A DNA stretch of 51,374 bases from Chryseosolibacter histidinae (lineage in GTDB: Bacteria; Bacteroidota; Bacteroidia; Cytophagales; Cyclobacteriaceae): the NCBI RefSeq assembly GCF_018598225.1, contig NZ_JAHESF010000048.1, positions 1 to 51,374 on the forward strand. The letters run 5' to 3'. The notes beneath the pieces were generated by a model that saw only the letters and a program-made list of their open reading frames with translations, made no database searches and was not told the origin of the DNA. Positions 16,845 to 24,661 of this stretch are shown piece after piece; position 1 is the stretch's first letter; each line of letters opens with the position of its first letter. Made by a program: the position numbers and the translations under genes.

Positions 16845-16889
16845 GGGTATATAGGTTCGGCATTAAGGTAGGAAAAAAAGCCAAGAGAA

Positions 16890-16993
16890 GGTACGAGGTA
16901 CGTCGCCCGCTGTAGCTTCGGTGTAGGCGTGAGGTACGATTAGATGACACCCGGTATGGCCATGGACTATGGACCATCGACTATCGACTCCTG
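16890..16993. repeat. Repeat patch: GTACGAGGTACG and CCATGGACTATGGACC units
   Basis: GTACGAGGTACG at about 16891-16902, then a CGCC...GTAGCTTCGGTGTA...GGCG palindrome-like core (16904-16929), GAGGTACGAT, and GCCATGGACTATGGACCATC from about 16958 with ATCGACTATCGACT to 16990. The end of the repeat supplies the last codons and stop of the DUF983 gene. Confidence 0.65.
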
Positions 16994-17346
16994 TATCTCA
17001 CAAACAAATTGATCCATCCTGCCCTGGAGATCCTGAAGTTGACCGGAAGTATCACTATTGCGCCGATGATCATCCACGTTACATAGGTCCAGGTGCCTGG
17101 GTTGATGGTATAGCGCAGCACAAAGTACACGGCGACGAAAACCGCTACCTGGATGGCGTAGCTTACGTACATGGCGCCGAAATAAAAGGATGGCTCCTGG
17201 ATGAGGTCAAAATTGCAGACGGGGCAGCGGGCGTGCATTTCGGCGAACTTCGGACTGAAAGCTGAATATTTGAACATGCTGTGTTCCTGGCAGCTGGGGC
17301 ATTGCTGGTAAAGGATGCTGTATAGTTTTGTTCCCTTGGTGATCAT
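16981..17346 (-). CDS. DUF983 family membrane protein
   Basis: Protein of 121 residues. Two CPxC knuckles, QQCPSCQEHSMFKYSAF and ARCPVCNFDL, form a probable zinc ribbon. FYFGAMYVSYAIQVAVFVAV and TWMIIGAIVILPVNFRISRA are two membrane helices. This is the DUF983 pattern, common in Bacteroidota and Alphaproteobacteria; the function is unknown. The final residues YRSR and the TAG stop fall in repeat DNA, so the native C-terminus may differ. Confidence 0.88.
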   Translation of the reverse strand: MITKGTKLYSILYQQCPSCQEHSMFKYSAFSPKFAEMHARCPVCNFDLIQEPSFYFGAMYVSYAIQVAVFVAVYFVLRYTINPGTWTYVTWMIIGAIVILPVNFRISRAGWINLFVRYRSR

Positions 17347-17732
17347 AGCGATTGTTATTTATACTGATAAACGCAGAAGGAGGAGCCGGGGAATAGGACA
17401 GTTTATGGATTATCCTGGACAGATTAGTTTTTCTGCAACATAGGTTTGTGTAGCTTATTAAGGTTTGGTCCGCTCCCAGGCCCCGCCTTTGCTATCGCTA
17501 CTGCGGGCACAGCGCTGGGCCTCGTCATACGCTGTTCGGACTCAACCCAACCCCCGCATGCCTATGCCAGGCCAAAGGTTGGCTTATGTCCTCACATCGT
17601 ATGACTGGGAGAGGCTCGTTCGTTGGGCGCGCTTCGATTGATTGCAGTAGCGTTCCAAAACCTTTCAATAAAGGGTGTGACCGCTGAACAAATTCGTCAG
17701 GGAATTCGCTTAGGTTCACGTCTTTCATTCTG
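17347..17732. other. 386-bp gap with a REP-like palindrome
   Basis: CCCGC (17482-17486) and GCGGG (17503-17507) flank TTTGCTATCGCTACT, the same palindrome type as at 14609 and 48149. The rest shows no convincing gene. A weak minus-strand frame (17525-17728) exists but is discounted. The last ~60 bp must hold the alpha-galactosidase promoter; I cannot place it with confidence. Confidence 0.5.
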
Positions 17733-19916
17733 ATGACAACTATGCTTAAACTATACACTTCTGTTTTCCTGGTTTTGGCTCTTACGCTTTCATTTGCGGC
17801 CACTGCACAGACCCCGGAGAAACCCATTTCCAAAGAGCAGCTTATTACTGTACGAACTTCCGGATCATCGCTGGTATTGAAGGCGGCGAAAGATGGGCGT
17901 TTATACCAGCAGTCTTATGGTCGTGTGAGAGCGGCCACGTCCGATCGCTCGCCGGCACGTGAAGATGAATGTTATCCACCGGCGGGCAACGGCTTTATGG
18001 CTGAGCCCGCGTTACAAGTGGTTCATGCGGATGGTAATATTTCTACCGACCTTATCTTCGTCAGCGCTGACACGGCGGCCGTCGATGCCAATACAACCCT
18101 TACACGCATCCGGCTGAAGGACTCATTCTATCCGTTTTTTGTAACGCTGCACTTCAAGGCCTACCGTGCAGAAGATGTGGTCGAGCAGTGGGCCGAGATC
18201 CGCCATGAAGAGAACAAACCCGTGACCCTCTCGCGGTTTGCATCTTCAGCTATGGTGATGAAGGCCAATAGTTACTGGCTCACCCAGTTTCAGGGCAACT
18301 ATATGCGCGAGGCCGAGCTCACGGAAGAGAAGCTCACGCCGGGTATCAAGATCCTCGACACCAAGATCGGTATCAGGGCACACCAGATGCGGAACCCTTC
18401 GTTCCTCATCAGCCTTGACAATGCTGCGCACGAAGAAACAGGAGAAGTATACGGGGCAACGCTGGCGTGGTCTGGCAACTTCCAGTTTGCCTTCGAGGTC
18501 GACCACAACAACCGCCTTCGCGCTTTGTGTGGCATCAATCCTTTCGGATCAGAATACAGGCTGGAGAAAGGCAAAGCGTTCATAACACCGGCCATGCTCT
18601 GGTCATGGAGCAGCCAGGGCAAAGGCCAGGTAAGCCGCAACTTTCATCGCTGGGCCCGGAAGTACGGCATCCGCGATGGCGCCAAACCCCGGCCTGTGTT
18701 ACTGAACAACTGGGAGGCTACGCACATGGACTTTGATGAGAACAAGATCGTCTCGCTCTTCGACGGGGCCAAAGAGCTCGGTGTGGATCTCTTTCTGCTC
18801 GACGACGGGTGGTTCGGCAACAAACATCCCCGCGACAACGACAAAGCCGGACTCGGCGATTGGGACGTGAACAAAAAGAAACTTCCGCAGGGCTTGCCTT
18901 ACCTCGCGGCAGAAGCCAACAAACGCGGCATCGGCTTCGGCATCTGGATCGAACCTGAAATGGTGAATCCTGCCAGCGAGCTGTATGAAAAACATCCGGA
19001 CTGGGTGATCGCTCAGCCACACCGTGAGCTTCTCTATGGTAGAAACCAGCTCATCCTCGACCTCACCCGACCAGAGACAAAAGCATTCGCCTCGCAGGTT
19101 GTAGGCAACACACTTTCAAACAAGGGTGTGGCCTACGTGAAGTGGGACTGCAACCGTTATGTAACGCAGGCGGGCTCGTTTTACCTGAAGCCCGAGCAGC
19201 AACAGCACCTGCTCATCGATTACCAGTGGGCGCTGTATGATGTAATGAAACGCATGGCCGAAAAACATCCCGATGTAATGGCGATGGTGTGTGCCGGTGG
19301 CTCGGGCCGTGTGGATTACGGAGCGTTGCGTTACTTCCATTCTTTCTGGCCCAGCGATAACACTGATCCGCTGCAGCGCATCTACATTCAATGGGGCTTC
19401 AGTCATTTCTTTCCCGCCAATACCATATCTGCCCACGTGACGGATATGGGCAAACGCCCTGTTAAATTCGCCACCGACGTTGCCCTCAGCGGCGCATTTG
19501 GCGTTGACCGCGATGTGCAGAAAATGACAGAAGAAGAAAGGAAGACCGCAGCCCGGGCAACTGCTTTGTACAAAGAGCGCCTGCGCGAGATCGTGCTGCA
19601 GGGCGACCTCTACCGCCTTGAATCGCCGTATGAAAAAACAAGGGCATCGCTTAATTACGTATCGGCCGACCGTTCACGCGCCGTGCTGTTCATGTATCAG
19701 CTGGGTGAAAGTGCGATGGGTCCTGTAAAACCGCGTGGCCTCGACCCCAGAAAAAATTACCGGATCACCGAAGTGAATTTACCCGAAGGCAGGAACTCAC
19801 GGCTCTCGCTCAACAATCAGGTAGTAAGCGGCGCCCTGATCATGGAAGAGGGCATCTCCTCTCCTTTGCGCAGAGCCCTCGACAGTGCCGTGATCGAGCT
19901 CACAGCGGAAAATTGA
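17733..19916 (+). CDS. GH36 alpha-galactosidase, secreted
   Basis: Protein of 727 residues. The signal peptide ends near FAATAQ. An N-terminal beta-supersandwich precedes the TIM barrel, which starts around RPVLLNNWEATHMDFDENKI. The catalytic nucleophile is D472 in YVKWDCNR and the acid/base is D542 in FWPSDNTDPLQR, with CAGGSGRVDYG between them, as in clan GH-D family GH36. The length fits the family. It should remove terminal alpha-galactose from raffinose-type or galactomannan oligosaccharides in the periplasm. It is monocistronic and ends 4 bp before a convergent gene. Confidence 0.94.
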   Translation: MTTMLKLYTSVFLVLALTLSFAATAQTPEKPISKEQLITVRTSGSSLVLKAAKDGRLYQQSYGRVRAATSDRSPAREDECYPPAGNGFMAEPALQVVHADGNISTDLIFVSADTAAVDANTTLTRIRLKDSFYPFFVTLHFKAYRAEDVVEQWAEIRHEENKPVTLSRFASSAMVMKANSYWLTQFQGNYMREAELTEEKLTPGIKILDTKIGIRAHQMRNPSFLISLDNAAHEETGEVYGATLAWSGNFQFAFEVDHNNRLRALCGINPFGSEYRLEKGKAFITPAMLWSWSSQGKGQVSRNFHRWARKYGIRDGAKPRPVLLNNWEATHMDFDENKIVSLFDGAKELGVDLFLLDDGWFGNKHPRDNDKAGLGDWDVNKKKLPQGLPYLAAEANKRGIGFGIWIEPEMVNPASELYEKHPDWVIAQPHRELLYGRNQLILDLTRPETKAFASQVVGNTLSNKGVAYVKWDCNRYVTQAGSFYLKPEQQQHLLIDYQWALYDVMKRMAEKHPDVMAMVCAGGSGRVDYGALRYFHSFWPSDNTDPLQRIYIQWGFSHFFPANTISAHVTDMGKRPVKFATDVALSGAFGVDRDVQKMTEEERKTAARATALYKERLREIVLQGDLYRLESPYEKTRASLNYVSADRSRAVLFMYQLGESAMGPVKPRGLDPRKNYRITEVNLPEGRNSRLSLNNQVVSGALIMEEGISSPLRRALDSAVIELTAEN

Positions 19917-19920
19917 AACA

Positions 19921-21045
19921 CTATCGCGATGCGAACAACGCATGCTGACTGGCGGTATGCAGGTCCCTCCATACCCTGTTGATCTCCTGCGATACATCGG
20001 CAGCTGCCAGTCCGCAGTATGGGTAGAGTTGGTCCACCAGCACACGCGAGCGTTGCGCCAGCCTGTGACTGGTGTTGCTCACCCGCCCGAGGATATGATT
20101 GGGAATTTCGCCTCCGGCAACGCAATGCTCCCACGATGCATCCGCGGCTTCATAAAACTTCCGGCGATGTTCATGCAGGTCTGCCCGCGCTTCTGACAAT
20201 AAATTCATGAGATCAGGCGATTGCGCTCCGATGCGATTGCTTTTGGCTTTCTCTGCCAGCAAACTTTCACACAGATCGAGAAAGCGTATGGCCATGCCCG
20301 CCAGGTTTACCGTGAGCGTGGTCTCTGCAAGCTGCAAAAAGGGATACTGATACAACGGATGTTTCAGCGTGGCCTGCCTCGCATCGATCACAAAAGAGCG
20401 GTTCGCAGGCACCCGTAACTTCTTTACTTCAAAAGTGTGGCTGCCAGTGGCGATCATGCCCATGCTGTTCCAGGTTCGATGCACAGTTACTTCGTCTTTC
20501 AGGAACAAAAACGAGCGGACCCGTGGTGTTCCATCGGGGTGATACAGTTGTTTACCACCTTCATAGATCAAACAGTTTGCCGTGAACACCGTGGCATGCA
20601 ACGATCCGCTGGCATATTTCCACCGGCCCTCAACTTCATAACCATCAGCAGTGATCTGCGCTGTTCCCGTGGCGGCACCACTTCCGGCGAAGCATGCATG
20701 ATCATCGGCAAACACCTGCGCCGAAAGCTCAGGTTGTAAAAAACCAACAAACCATGCTGCACCGCTGCAGAGGGTCACTACCCACGCGGTGCTTCCATCG
20801 GCCCAGGCGAGGCACTCTTCTGTTTGTAATATTTGAGGAATGGATAATTCGAGTCCTCCGTAAACGCGGGGCACGAACATCTTCAGCCATTTTTCACGAT
20901 GAATGATTTGAAGCTGGTCGTTGTGAAGGCGGCGTTGTGCTTCGGCTTCATGCGCCGTATCTCGGATCTTTTGAATCAATGCAGGATCGATGATCTCTGA
21001 TGGATGCCCAATGCGCGTTGTTAATGTTGTGGTCATGTCGTTCAT
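19921..21045 (-). CDS. Acyl-CoA-dehydrogenase-fold flavoprotein under TPP-riboswitch control
   Basis: Protein of 374 residues from ATG 21045, which overlaps the PnuC-type stop codon by 4 bp (ATGA); the frame is open further up but only inside the transporter gene. FVPRVYGGLELSIPQILQTE, DGSTAWVVTLCSGAAWFVG, GSGAATGTAQITADGYEVEG and KYASGSLHATVF match the group D flavin monooxygenase or acyl-CoA dehydrogenase C-terminal type 2 pattern (HpaB/DszC-like). Because it is co-transcribed with a TPP-regulated transporter it probably acts in thiamine salvage or on a thiamine-related substrate. That role is inference; the fold is well supported. Confidence 0.85.
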   Translation of the reverse strand: MNDMTTTLTTRIGHPSEIIDPALIQKIRDTAHEAEAQRRLHNDQLQIIHREKWLKMFVPRVYGGLELSIPQILQTEECLAWADGSTAWVVTLCSGAAWFVGFLQPELSAQVFADDHACFAGSGAATGTAQITADGYEVEGRWKYASGSLHATVFTANCLIYEGGKQLYHPDGTPRVRSFLFLKDEVTVHRTWNSMGMIATGSHTFEVKKLRVPANRSFVIDARQATLKHPLYQYPFLQLAETTLTVNLAGMAIRFLDLCESLLAEKAKSNRIGAQSPDLMNLLSEARADLHEHRRKFYEAADASWEHCVAGGEIPNHILGRVSNTSHRLAQRSRVLVDQLYPYCGLAAADVSQEINRVWRDLHTASQHALFASR

Positions 21046-21668
21046 ACTTTTGCCACACGTAATTGCCTTCTGGCGATCTTCACCCAGTCTACATAACCGA
21101 TACACGCCACGATAAACAGGAAGATGGTAAGCAGGGCAAACAACGGCAGGTCTTTGTGAAACAACAGGGGCACCGCGAAGGCGTTGGAGATGTTGAGCAG
21201 CACCCAGTTCTCCACCTTGCGCCTGGCCAGTAACCACATGCCGGCCCACGCGGTGGCGCTGATCCACGCATCCCACAGGGGCACATCTGAAGACGTGAAA
21301 GTTGCGAGCGCAAAATAAAGGGCACAACATCCGCCGAGCGCGATCGCCGCAGTGATGATCCACTCCCTGCGCGTGGTGAAGCTCACCTGCACGGGCACTT
21401 CATTCTTGCGTGTGGTCCAATACCACCAACCGTAGATGCTCATCACGAGGTAGTAAAGATTCAGCAGCGACTCGGCATAGAGCTGCGCTTTGAAAAGACT
21501 GTAGACAGACAAAGTGGTTGCGGCAATACCTGCGGGATACAGCCAGATCTTGTTGGCCCTCGCCAGCAGCACTTCTGTGACTCCCAGCACCAGCACGGCA
21601 CACTGGATCGCATCGATATGAACAACCTGGTCGCGAAGCAGGTTGAGCCATTCCTGAAAATTTAACAT
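21042..21668 (-). CDS. pnuT: PnuC-family vitamin transporter, probably thiamine (PnuT)
   Basis: Protein of 208 residues with about seven or eight helices. NKIWLYPAGIAATTLSVYSL, YYLVMSIYGWWYW (the PnuC WxxW-type segment) and VENWVLLNISNAFAVPLLF are family marks. PnuC proteins take up nicotinamide riboside, riboflavin or thiamine by facilitated diffusion, with trapping by a kinase. The TPP riboswitch in its leader (21731-21824) indicates thiamine, hence the name PnuT. It is first in an operon with the acyl-CoA-dehydrogenase-like gene. The usual thiamine pyrophosphokinase partner is not adjacent. Confidence 0.88.
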   Translation of the reverse strand: MLNFQEWLNLLRDQVVHIDAIQCAVLVLGVTEVLLARANKIWLYPAGIAATTLSVYSLFKAQLYAESLLNLYYLVMSIYGWWYWTTRKNEVPVQVSFTTRREWIITAAIALGGCCALYFALATFTSSDVPLWDAWISATAWAGMWLLARRKVENWVLLNISNAFAVPLLFHKDLPLFALLTIFLFIVACIGYVDWVKIARRQLRVAKV

Positions 21669-21730
21669 AGATCAATGGTTCTAGCCATTGCCCCGTGGTG
21701 CGAATGCACAAAATACATCCGGTATTATTC

Positions 21731-21824
21731 TCATTCCTACGCTGGTATTATCCAGATCAGGTGTATGGAAGTTTACTTCCAATGGGTATAATCTCAGCCT
21801 GTTTTTCAGCTGGCCAACGCCTGC
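21731..21824 (-). promoter_or_regulatory. TPP (thiamine pyrophosphate) riboswitch
   Basis: On the minus strand the leader reads GGCTGAGAtt, then ACCC, and later ACCTGATCTGGATAATACC followed by AGCGTAGGAA. These are the THI-box blocks CUGAGA, ACCC, ACCUGAUCUGGAUAAUACCAGCG-type (given in parts). The 5' block, normally GGGGUGCC, is degenerate here (GGCGTTGGCC). It lies about 60 bp before the PnuC-type start. TPP binding should lower expression of the two genes. Confidence 0.88.
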
Positions 21825-21872
21825 AGCGCGGCACAAACAAAGGCACCCCTTGAGCAAAGTCAGACAAATATA

Positions 21873-21960
21873 AGAAAAAGAAGTCAGGAGCCAGGAGTCA
21901 GTAGCCGGAAGGGAAGGTAGAATAGGAGTAAGGAGTAAGAATTAAGAAGTAAGGAGGTCA
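21873..21960. repeat. Tandem repeats AGTCAGGAGCCAGG and AGTAAGGAGTAAG
   Basis: AAAAAGAAGTCAGGAGCCAG starts at about 21875 and matches the string in the PepSY gene tail at 14556. GGAGTAAGGAGTAAGAATTA and AAGTAAGGAGG follow. No gene lies here. Confidence 0.7.
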
Positions 21961-21975
21961 GTTTGGGTGATAAGA

Positions 21976-22005
21976 ATAAAGCCGATCGTGGACGACCGGC
22001 TTTAT
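21976..22005 (-). terminator. Hairpin ATAAAGCCG/CGGCTTTAT
   Basis: Perfect 9-bp arms at 21976-21984 and 21997-22005 with a 12-bp loop. On the minus strand it is followed by TCTTATC. It may end transcripts from the 22202-22405 gene; the T tract is short. Between it and 22202 I see nothing else. Confidence 0.55.
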
Positions 22006-22201
22006 CAAACACCAGCACGCAGCTTTCGTGAGTCAACCCTTCAACTCCTGCGCCCTGAAAAAATAAGAATTACTATGCGCTAAGTAACATGCCCCGGATA
22101 AGCAGGGCATTAATGGGAAATTAAATTGGAATTAAAAGATTGCCCTGGAGTTACTGTATAACTGCCGGGATGTGGGAAAAGCCTCGATGGAGGCCACAAC
22201 C

Positions 22202-22405
22202 TTATTTTGTTACCACCTGATAGGCTTTTTCGCCATTCAGCTCTGTTTCTCTGAGCACACGGGTCTGTTTGAGCTCTGCAACAAAGGCATTGATCTGCTC
22301 CTCGTTGGTGACGCCCAGGTGTGACACAAGCTGTGTGTGGGTTTTAATATCGTTGGGCGATTTTCTGAAGTTAGTGATGAAATTCAGGATGTCTATCTTT
22401 TTCAT
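22202..22405 (-). CDS. Small winged-helix-like protein, 67 residues
   Basis: MKKIDILNFITNFRKSPNDI and QLVSHLGVTNEEQINAFVAE form helices, followed by a hairpin RETELNGEKAYQVVTK. This matches the size and pattern of a minimal winged helix, but no known regulator family is recognised. It is transcribed alone. The function is unknown. Confidence 0.65.
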   Translation of the reverse strand: MKKIDILNFITNFRKSPNDIKTHTQLVSHLGVTNEEQINAFVAELKQTRVLRETELNGEKAYQVVTK

Positions 22406-22548
22406 GAGCGCTCGATAGTGGTTAAAGTTATCGACGATATACGAAAAAGAAATCGTGAAAGTTTAAAGATTGACGGAGAAAATTGGAGAATATGTTTGAA
22501 TGGCAGTGCCCGGTGACTGCTGAAGTGTTCGGTTTTGGGAATTAAATA

Positions 22549-22711
22549 GTCGATGGTCCATGGTCGATAGTCCATGGTTGGTATAGTGCAATACTACCTG
22601 TTTTGCCTGCGATCTCCTGGACCGCCGTAGCTTTTACGCCTTTGATGCTAGAGGCACGATAGTTAAAGTTCACACTGCACTGCTATGGACCATGGACTAT
22701 GGACCATCGAC
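22549..22711. repeat. Mirrored repeat element, family GGTCCATGGTCGATAG, with GTAGCTT core
   Basis: Left arm at 22549-22577 (CGATGGTCCATGGTCGATAG); GCCGTAGCTTTTACGCC at about 22624-22640; right arm at 22684-22711 (ATGGACCATGGACTATGGAC). The arms are reverse complements. It sits between the small protein start and the DUF1080 stop. Confidence 0.78.
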
Positions 22712-22717
22712 TTTGAA

Positions 22718-23338
22718 CTACTCAGGAAGTGGTTTCACCATCACATTCCTGTAATACACTTTGCTTTTCGGGTCGTGTCCCTGCAGGGCGAAGGTGCCGG
22801 AAGAGAGTCGGCTATCGTCGCCGGTGGTGTACTCATTCACGATCTCATCGTTCACTTTTACGGTGATCTTCTTTCCGCGCACGATGATCGATTGTGTGAA
22901 CCACTCATTGTCTTTGTGCGCCGGGATCTTGACATCCTGAACAGCGTAAATACTGGAAGTTTTGCGCCAGTCGGTGTGCGTGGCGTTCACCTGGATCTCA
23001 TAACCTTTGGAAGGCCATCCTGTTTCCTGGTAAGCGGTGTGAATGAACATACCGGAGTTGGAACCGGGCGTGGTCATCACGTCGGCCTTGAACTCGAAGT
23101 TCTTGAAGTTGTGATCCTGCACATCGCCCATGTAGAACAAATGAGCCCTGGTGCCATTCACAACGATCTTTCCGTCTTCAATGGTGAACGTTGCCGGGTT
23201 CTCGCTTGCTTTCCAGCCGTTGAATGTTTTGCCATCGAACAGGGTGATCCAGCCGTCTTTCTGTGCCTGTGCTGTCAGGGCTACGGTGATCATGATCAAC
23301 AGCGATAATGTGCCGCGTTTCAAAAATGCATTCATCAT
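22718..23338 (-). CDS. Secreted DUF1080 (3-keto-disaccharide hydrolase-like) protein
   Basis: Protein of 206 residues. A signal peptide ends at about TAQAQ. WITLFDGKTFNGWKASE is the DUF1080 opening motif; NFEFKADVMTTPGSNSGMFI, GYEIQVNATHTDWRK and SIYAVQDV complete the jelly-roll pattern. The family is abundant in Bacteroidota and Planctomycetota; some members hydrolyse 3-keto-glycosides. No partner genes for that pathway are adjacent, so the substrate is open. Confidence 0.9.
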   Translation of the reverse strand: MMNAFLKRGTLSLLIMITVALTAQAQKDGWITLFDGKTFNGWKASENPATFTIEDGKIVVNGTRAHLFYMGDVQDHNFKNFEFKADVMTTPGSNSGMFIHTAYQETGWPSKGYEIQVNATHTDWRKTSSIYAVQDVKIPAHKDNEWFTQSIIVRGKKITVKVNDEIVNEYTTGDDSRLSSGTFALQGHDPKSKVYYRNVMVKPLPE

Positions 23339-23473
23339 AGTATTAAATGGCTTAAGGTTATCTGCCTTAATTTACTGGATATTCCATGATACTGCTTACT
23401 CATTTATGAATTAGGTAAATTCCGTATTTGAATAGCCGGAAAGCCAGGAGCCGGTTTCGTATCATTAATCCGT

Positions 23474-23618
23474 TTGGAACTGGTGGCCGGTTCCGGTGGC
23501 CGGTTTCGTTTCGGTATTAAAGTATCTTATAGTGCTTCGATCTTGGGATTGGAACTCTGCCGTGAAGACTGTGCACGTCTTAACCGGCTAGCTGGCAACT
23601 GGCAACCGGCGACCAGTT
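23474..23618. repeat. Mirrored repeat element, family GGCAACTGGCAAC, with GTGCTTCGAT core
   Basis: Left arm at 23474-23508 (GGTGGCCGGTTCCGGTGGCC), GTGCTTCGAT at 23532-23541 (58 bp in), right arm from 23582 (AACCGGCTAGCTGGCAACTG and like units) to about 23618. The 10-bp core is identical to that at 4636-4645. Confidence 0.78.
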
Positions 23619-23762
23619 GTAGAGCAGCCGTGATCTTACTTCTTATTTGGGTCAAATAACTCTACATCTGCACTTCCTGACCGATGAAATTTTCCGTAGA
23701 ACGATGATTCTCCCTTTAGGCATGAAGTTTTGAGCGATGGACGCAATTAAAAAGCTGATACG

Positions 23763-23858
23763 ATGAAAATGACAACACGCAAAGATACAACGCTACGGCT
23801 GGTCGTTCAATCGAATATTGTCAGCGACAGACAGTGTAATGGAAATGTAAAAGAATAG
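23763..23858 (+). CDS. Candidate 31-residue peptide gene ahead of a strong terminator
   Basis: ATG 23763 opens MKMTTRKDTTLRLVVQSNIV and runs to TAG 23858. The frame is basic at the start and contains one Cys. Nothing is recognised in it. It is the only frame in reach of the intrinsic terminator at 23902-23930. The transcript may instead be a non-coding RNA. The confidence is low because short frames arise by chance. Confidence 0.35.
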   Translation: MKMTTRKDTTLRLVVQSNIVSDRQCNGNVKE

Positions 23859-23901
23859 AAGGACCCTCTCTAAAAGTTCCCTCTCTCTTTCTCTTGATGA
23901 A

Positions 23902-23930
23902 GCGGCCTATTGTATAGGTCGCTTTTTTTT
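23902..23930 (+). terminator. Strong intrinsic terminator with no annotated gene upstream
   Basis: GCGGCCTAT (23902-23910), loop TGT, ATAGGTCGC (23914-23922) with one G-T wobble, then eight T (23923-23930). This is a textbook plus-strand terminator. The next plus-strand gene upstream ends about 4 kb away, so it must serve a short transcript within 23620-23900. Confidence 0.85.
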
Positions 23931-23976
23931 ATGTCGCTTGAGATCTTCGTTCTTCGCCACCAAGGTATGGTAAAAA

Positions 23977-24043
23977 TACGAAGTACGATTTACGAGGTAC
24001 GAAGTGAGCTAGCCCGGTCTGCAGTCATCGTACCTCGTACCTC
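23977..24043. repeat. Mirrored repeat, family TACGAGGTACGA
   Basis: Left arm at 23977-24007 (ACGATTTACGAGGTACGAAG) and right arm at 24026-24043 (ATCGTACCTCGTACCTC) around an 18-bp spacer. The right arm overlaps the Lrp stop codon. Confidence 0.75.
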
Positions 24044-24536
24044 AAATCAGCTGATGTGTCTCCTTGATCACATCCATTACAAAGATACTTTTGGTCTGGC
24101 CGATACCTTTCACCTCGCTGAGGTAGTTGATGAAGAAGTGGTGGTAGCTTTCCATACTTTCGGAGACGATCTTCAGCATAAAGTCAAAGTCGCCGGAGAT
24201 ATTATAACACTCGATCACTTCCTTGAACCTGGTGATACCGGTCACAAAAGCCTGTGCTGTTTTTTTGTCGTGATCTTTCAGCGACACCTGGCACAACACC
24301 ATGATGCGTTTGTTCACCTTCCGGTTGTCGAGCAGCGCAGCATACTGTTTGATGATCTTGTGTTTTTCAAGGCGTTTGATGCGCTCATGCGTGGGCGTGG
24401 CGCTCAGGTGGATCTTCGCAGAAACTTCCCGCACGGTGAGCTTGGCATTCTCCTGGAGCAACCGCAGGATCTCGTAATCTTTTTCATCCATGACGAATGA
24501 AGACTGATCTTGTTCTGTTCCGTTGTGATCTGCCAT
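24042..24536 (-). CDS. Lrp/AsnC family transcriptional regulator
   Basis: Protein of 164 residues. The N-terminal helix-turn-helix is clear: YEILRLLQENAKLTVREVSA, KIHLSATPTHERIKRLEK. The C-terminal RAM ligand domain includes VTGITRFKEVIECYNISGDF and DFMLKIVSESMESY, with the GDxD-type turn. It is divergent from the MFS pump at 24662, which it may regulate; amino-acid export is a common target of such pairs. The effector is unknown. Confidence 0.93.
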   Translation of the reverse strand: MADHNGTEQDQSSFVMDEKDYEILRLLQENAKLTVREVSAKIHLSATPTHERIKRLEKHKIIKQYAALLDNRKVNKRIMVLCQVSLKDHDKKTAQAFVTGITRFKEVIECYNISGDFDFMLKIVSESMESYHHFFINYLSEVKGIGQTKSIFVMDVIKETHQLI

Positions 24537-24661
24537 AGCCGAAAAGTATTTTGTTCTGATAACGATTCAAAAACAGGTAAGATGTTCTGAAATGAACCGG
24601 GTTCGTTTTAATCCGGAAACAAAGTTATAATCTTTGCGTGTATCTGCTATGCAATTTGCAC

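Noticed and set aside
17525-17728. Minus-strand frame of 67 codons upstream of the alpha-galactosidase (begins MKDVNLSEFPDEF).
   Set aside because: The second half is unlike a folded protein, it includes repeat-associated DNA, and it has no partner or ribosome site. I could not support it as a gene.
19916-19921. Very short convergent junctions (19916/19921 and 26032/26035) as possible fusions or errors.
   Set aside because: Both reading frames end cleanly with family-typical lengths; they are simply compact, though readthrough is possible.
24600-24650. Bacteroidota-type -7 element near TAATCTTTG before the MFS gene.
   Set aside because: Spacing is off by one base from TAnnTTTG and no good -33 element is visible, so I did not list a promoter.
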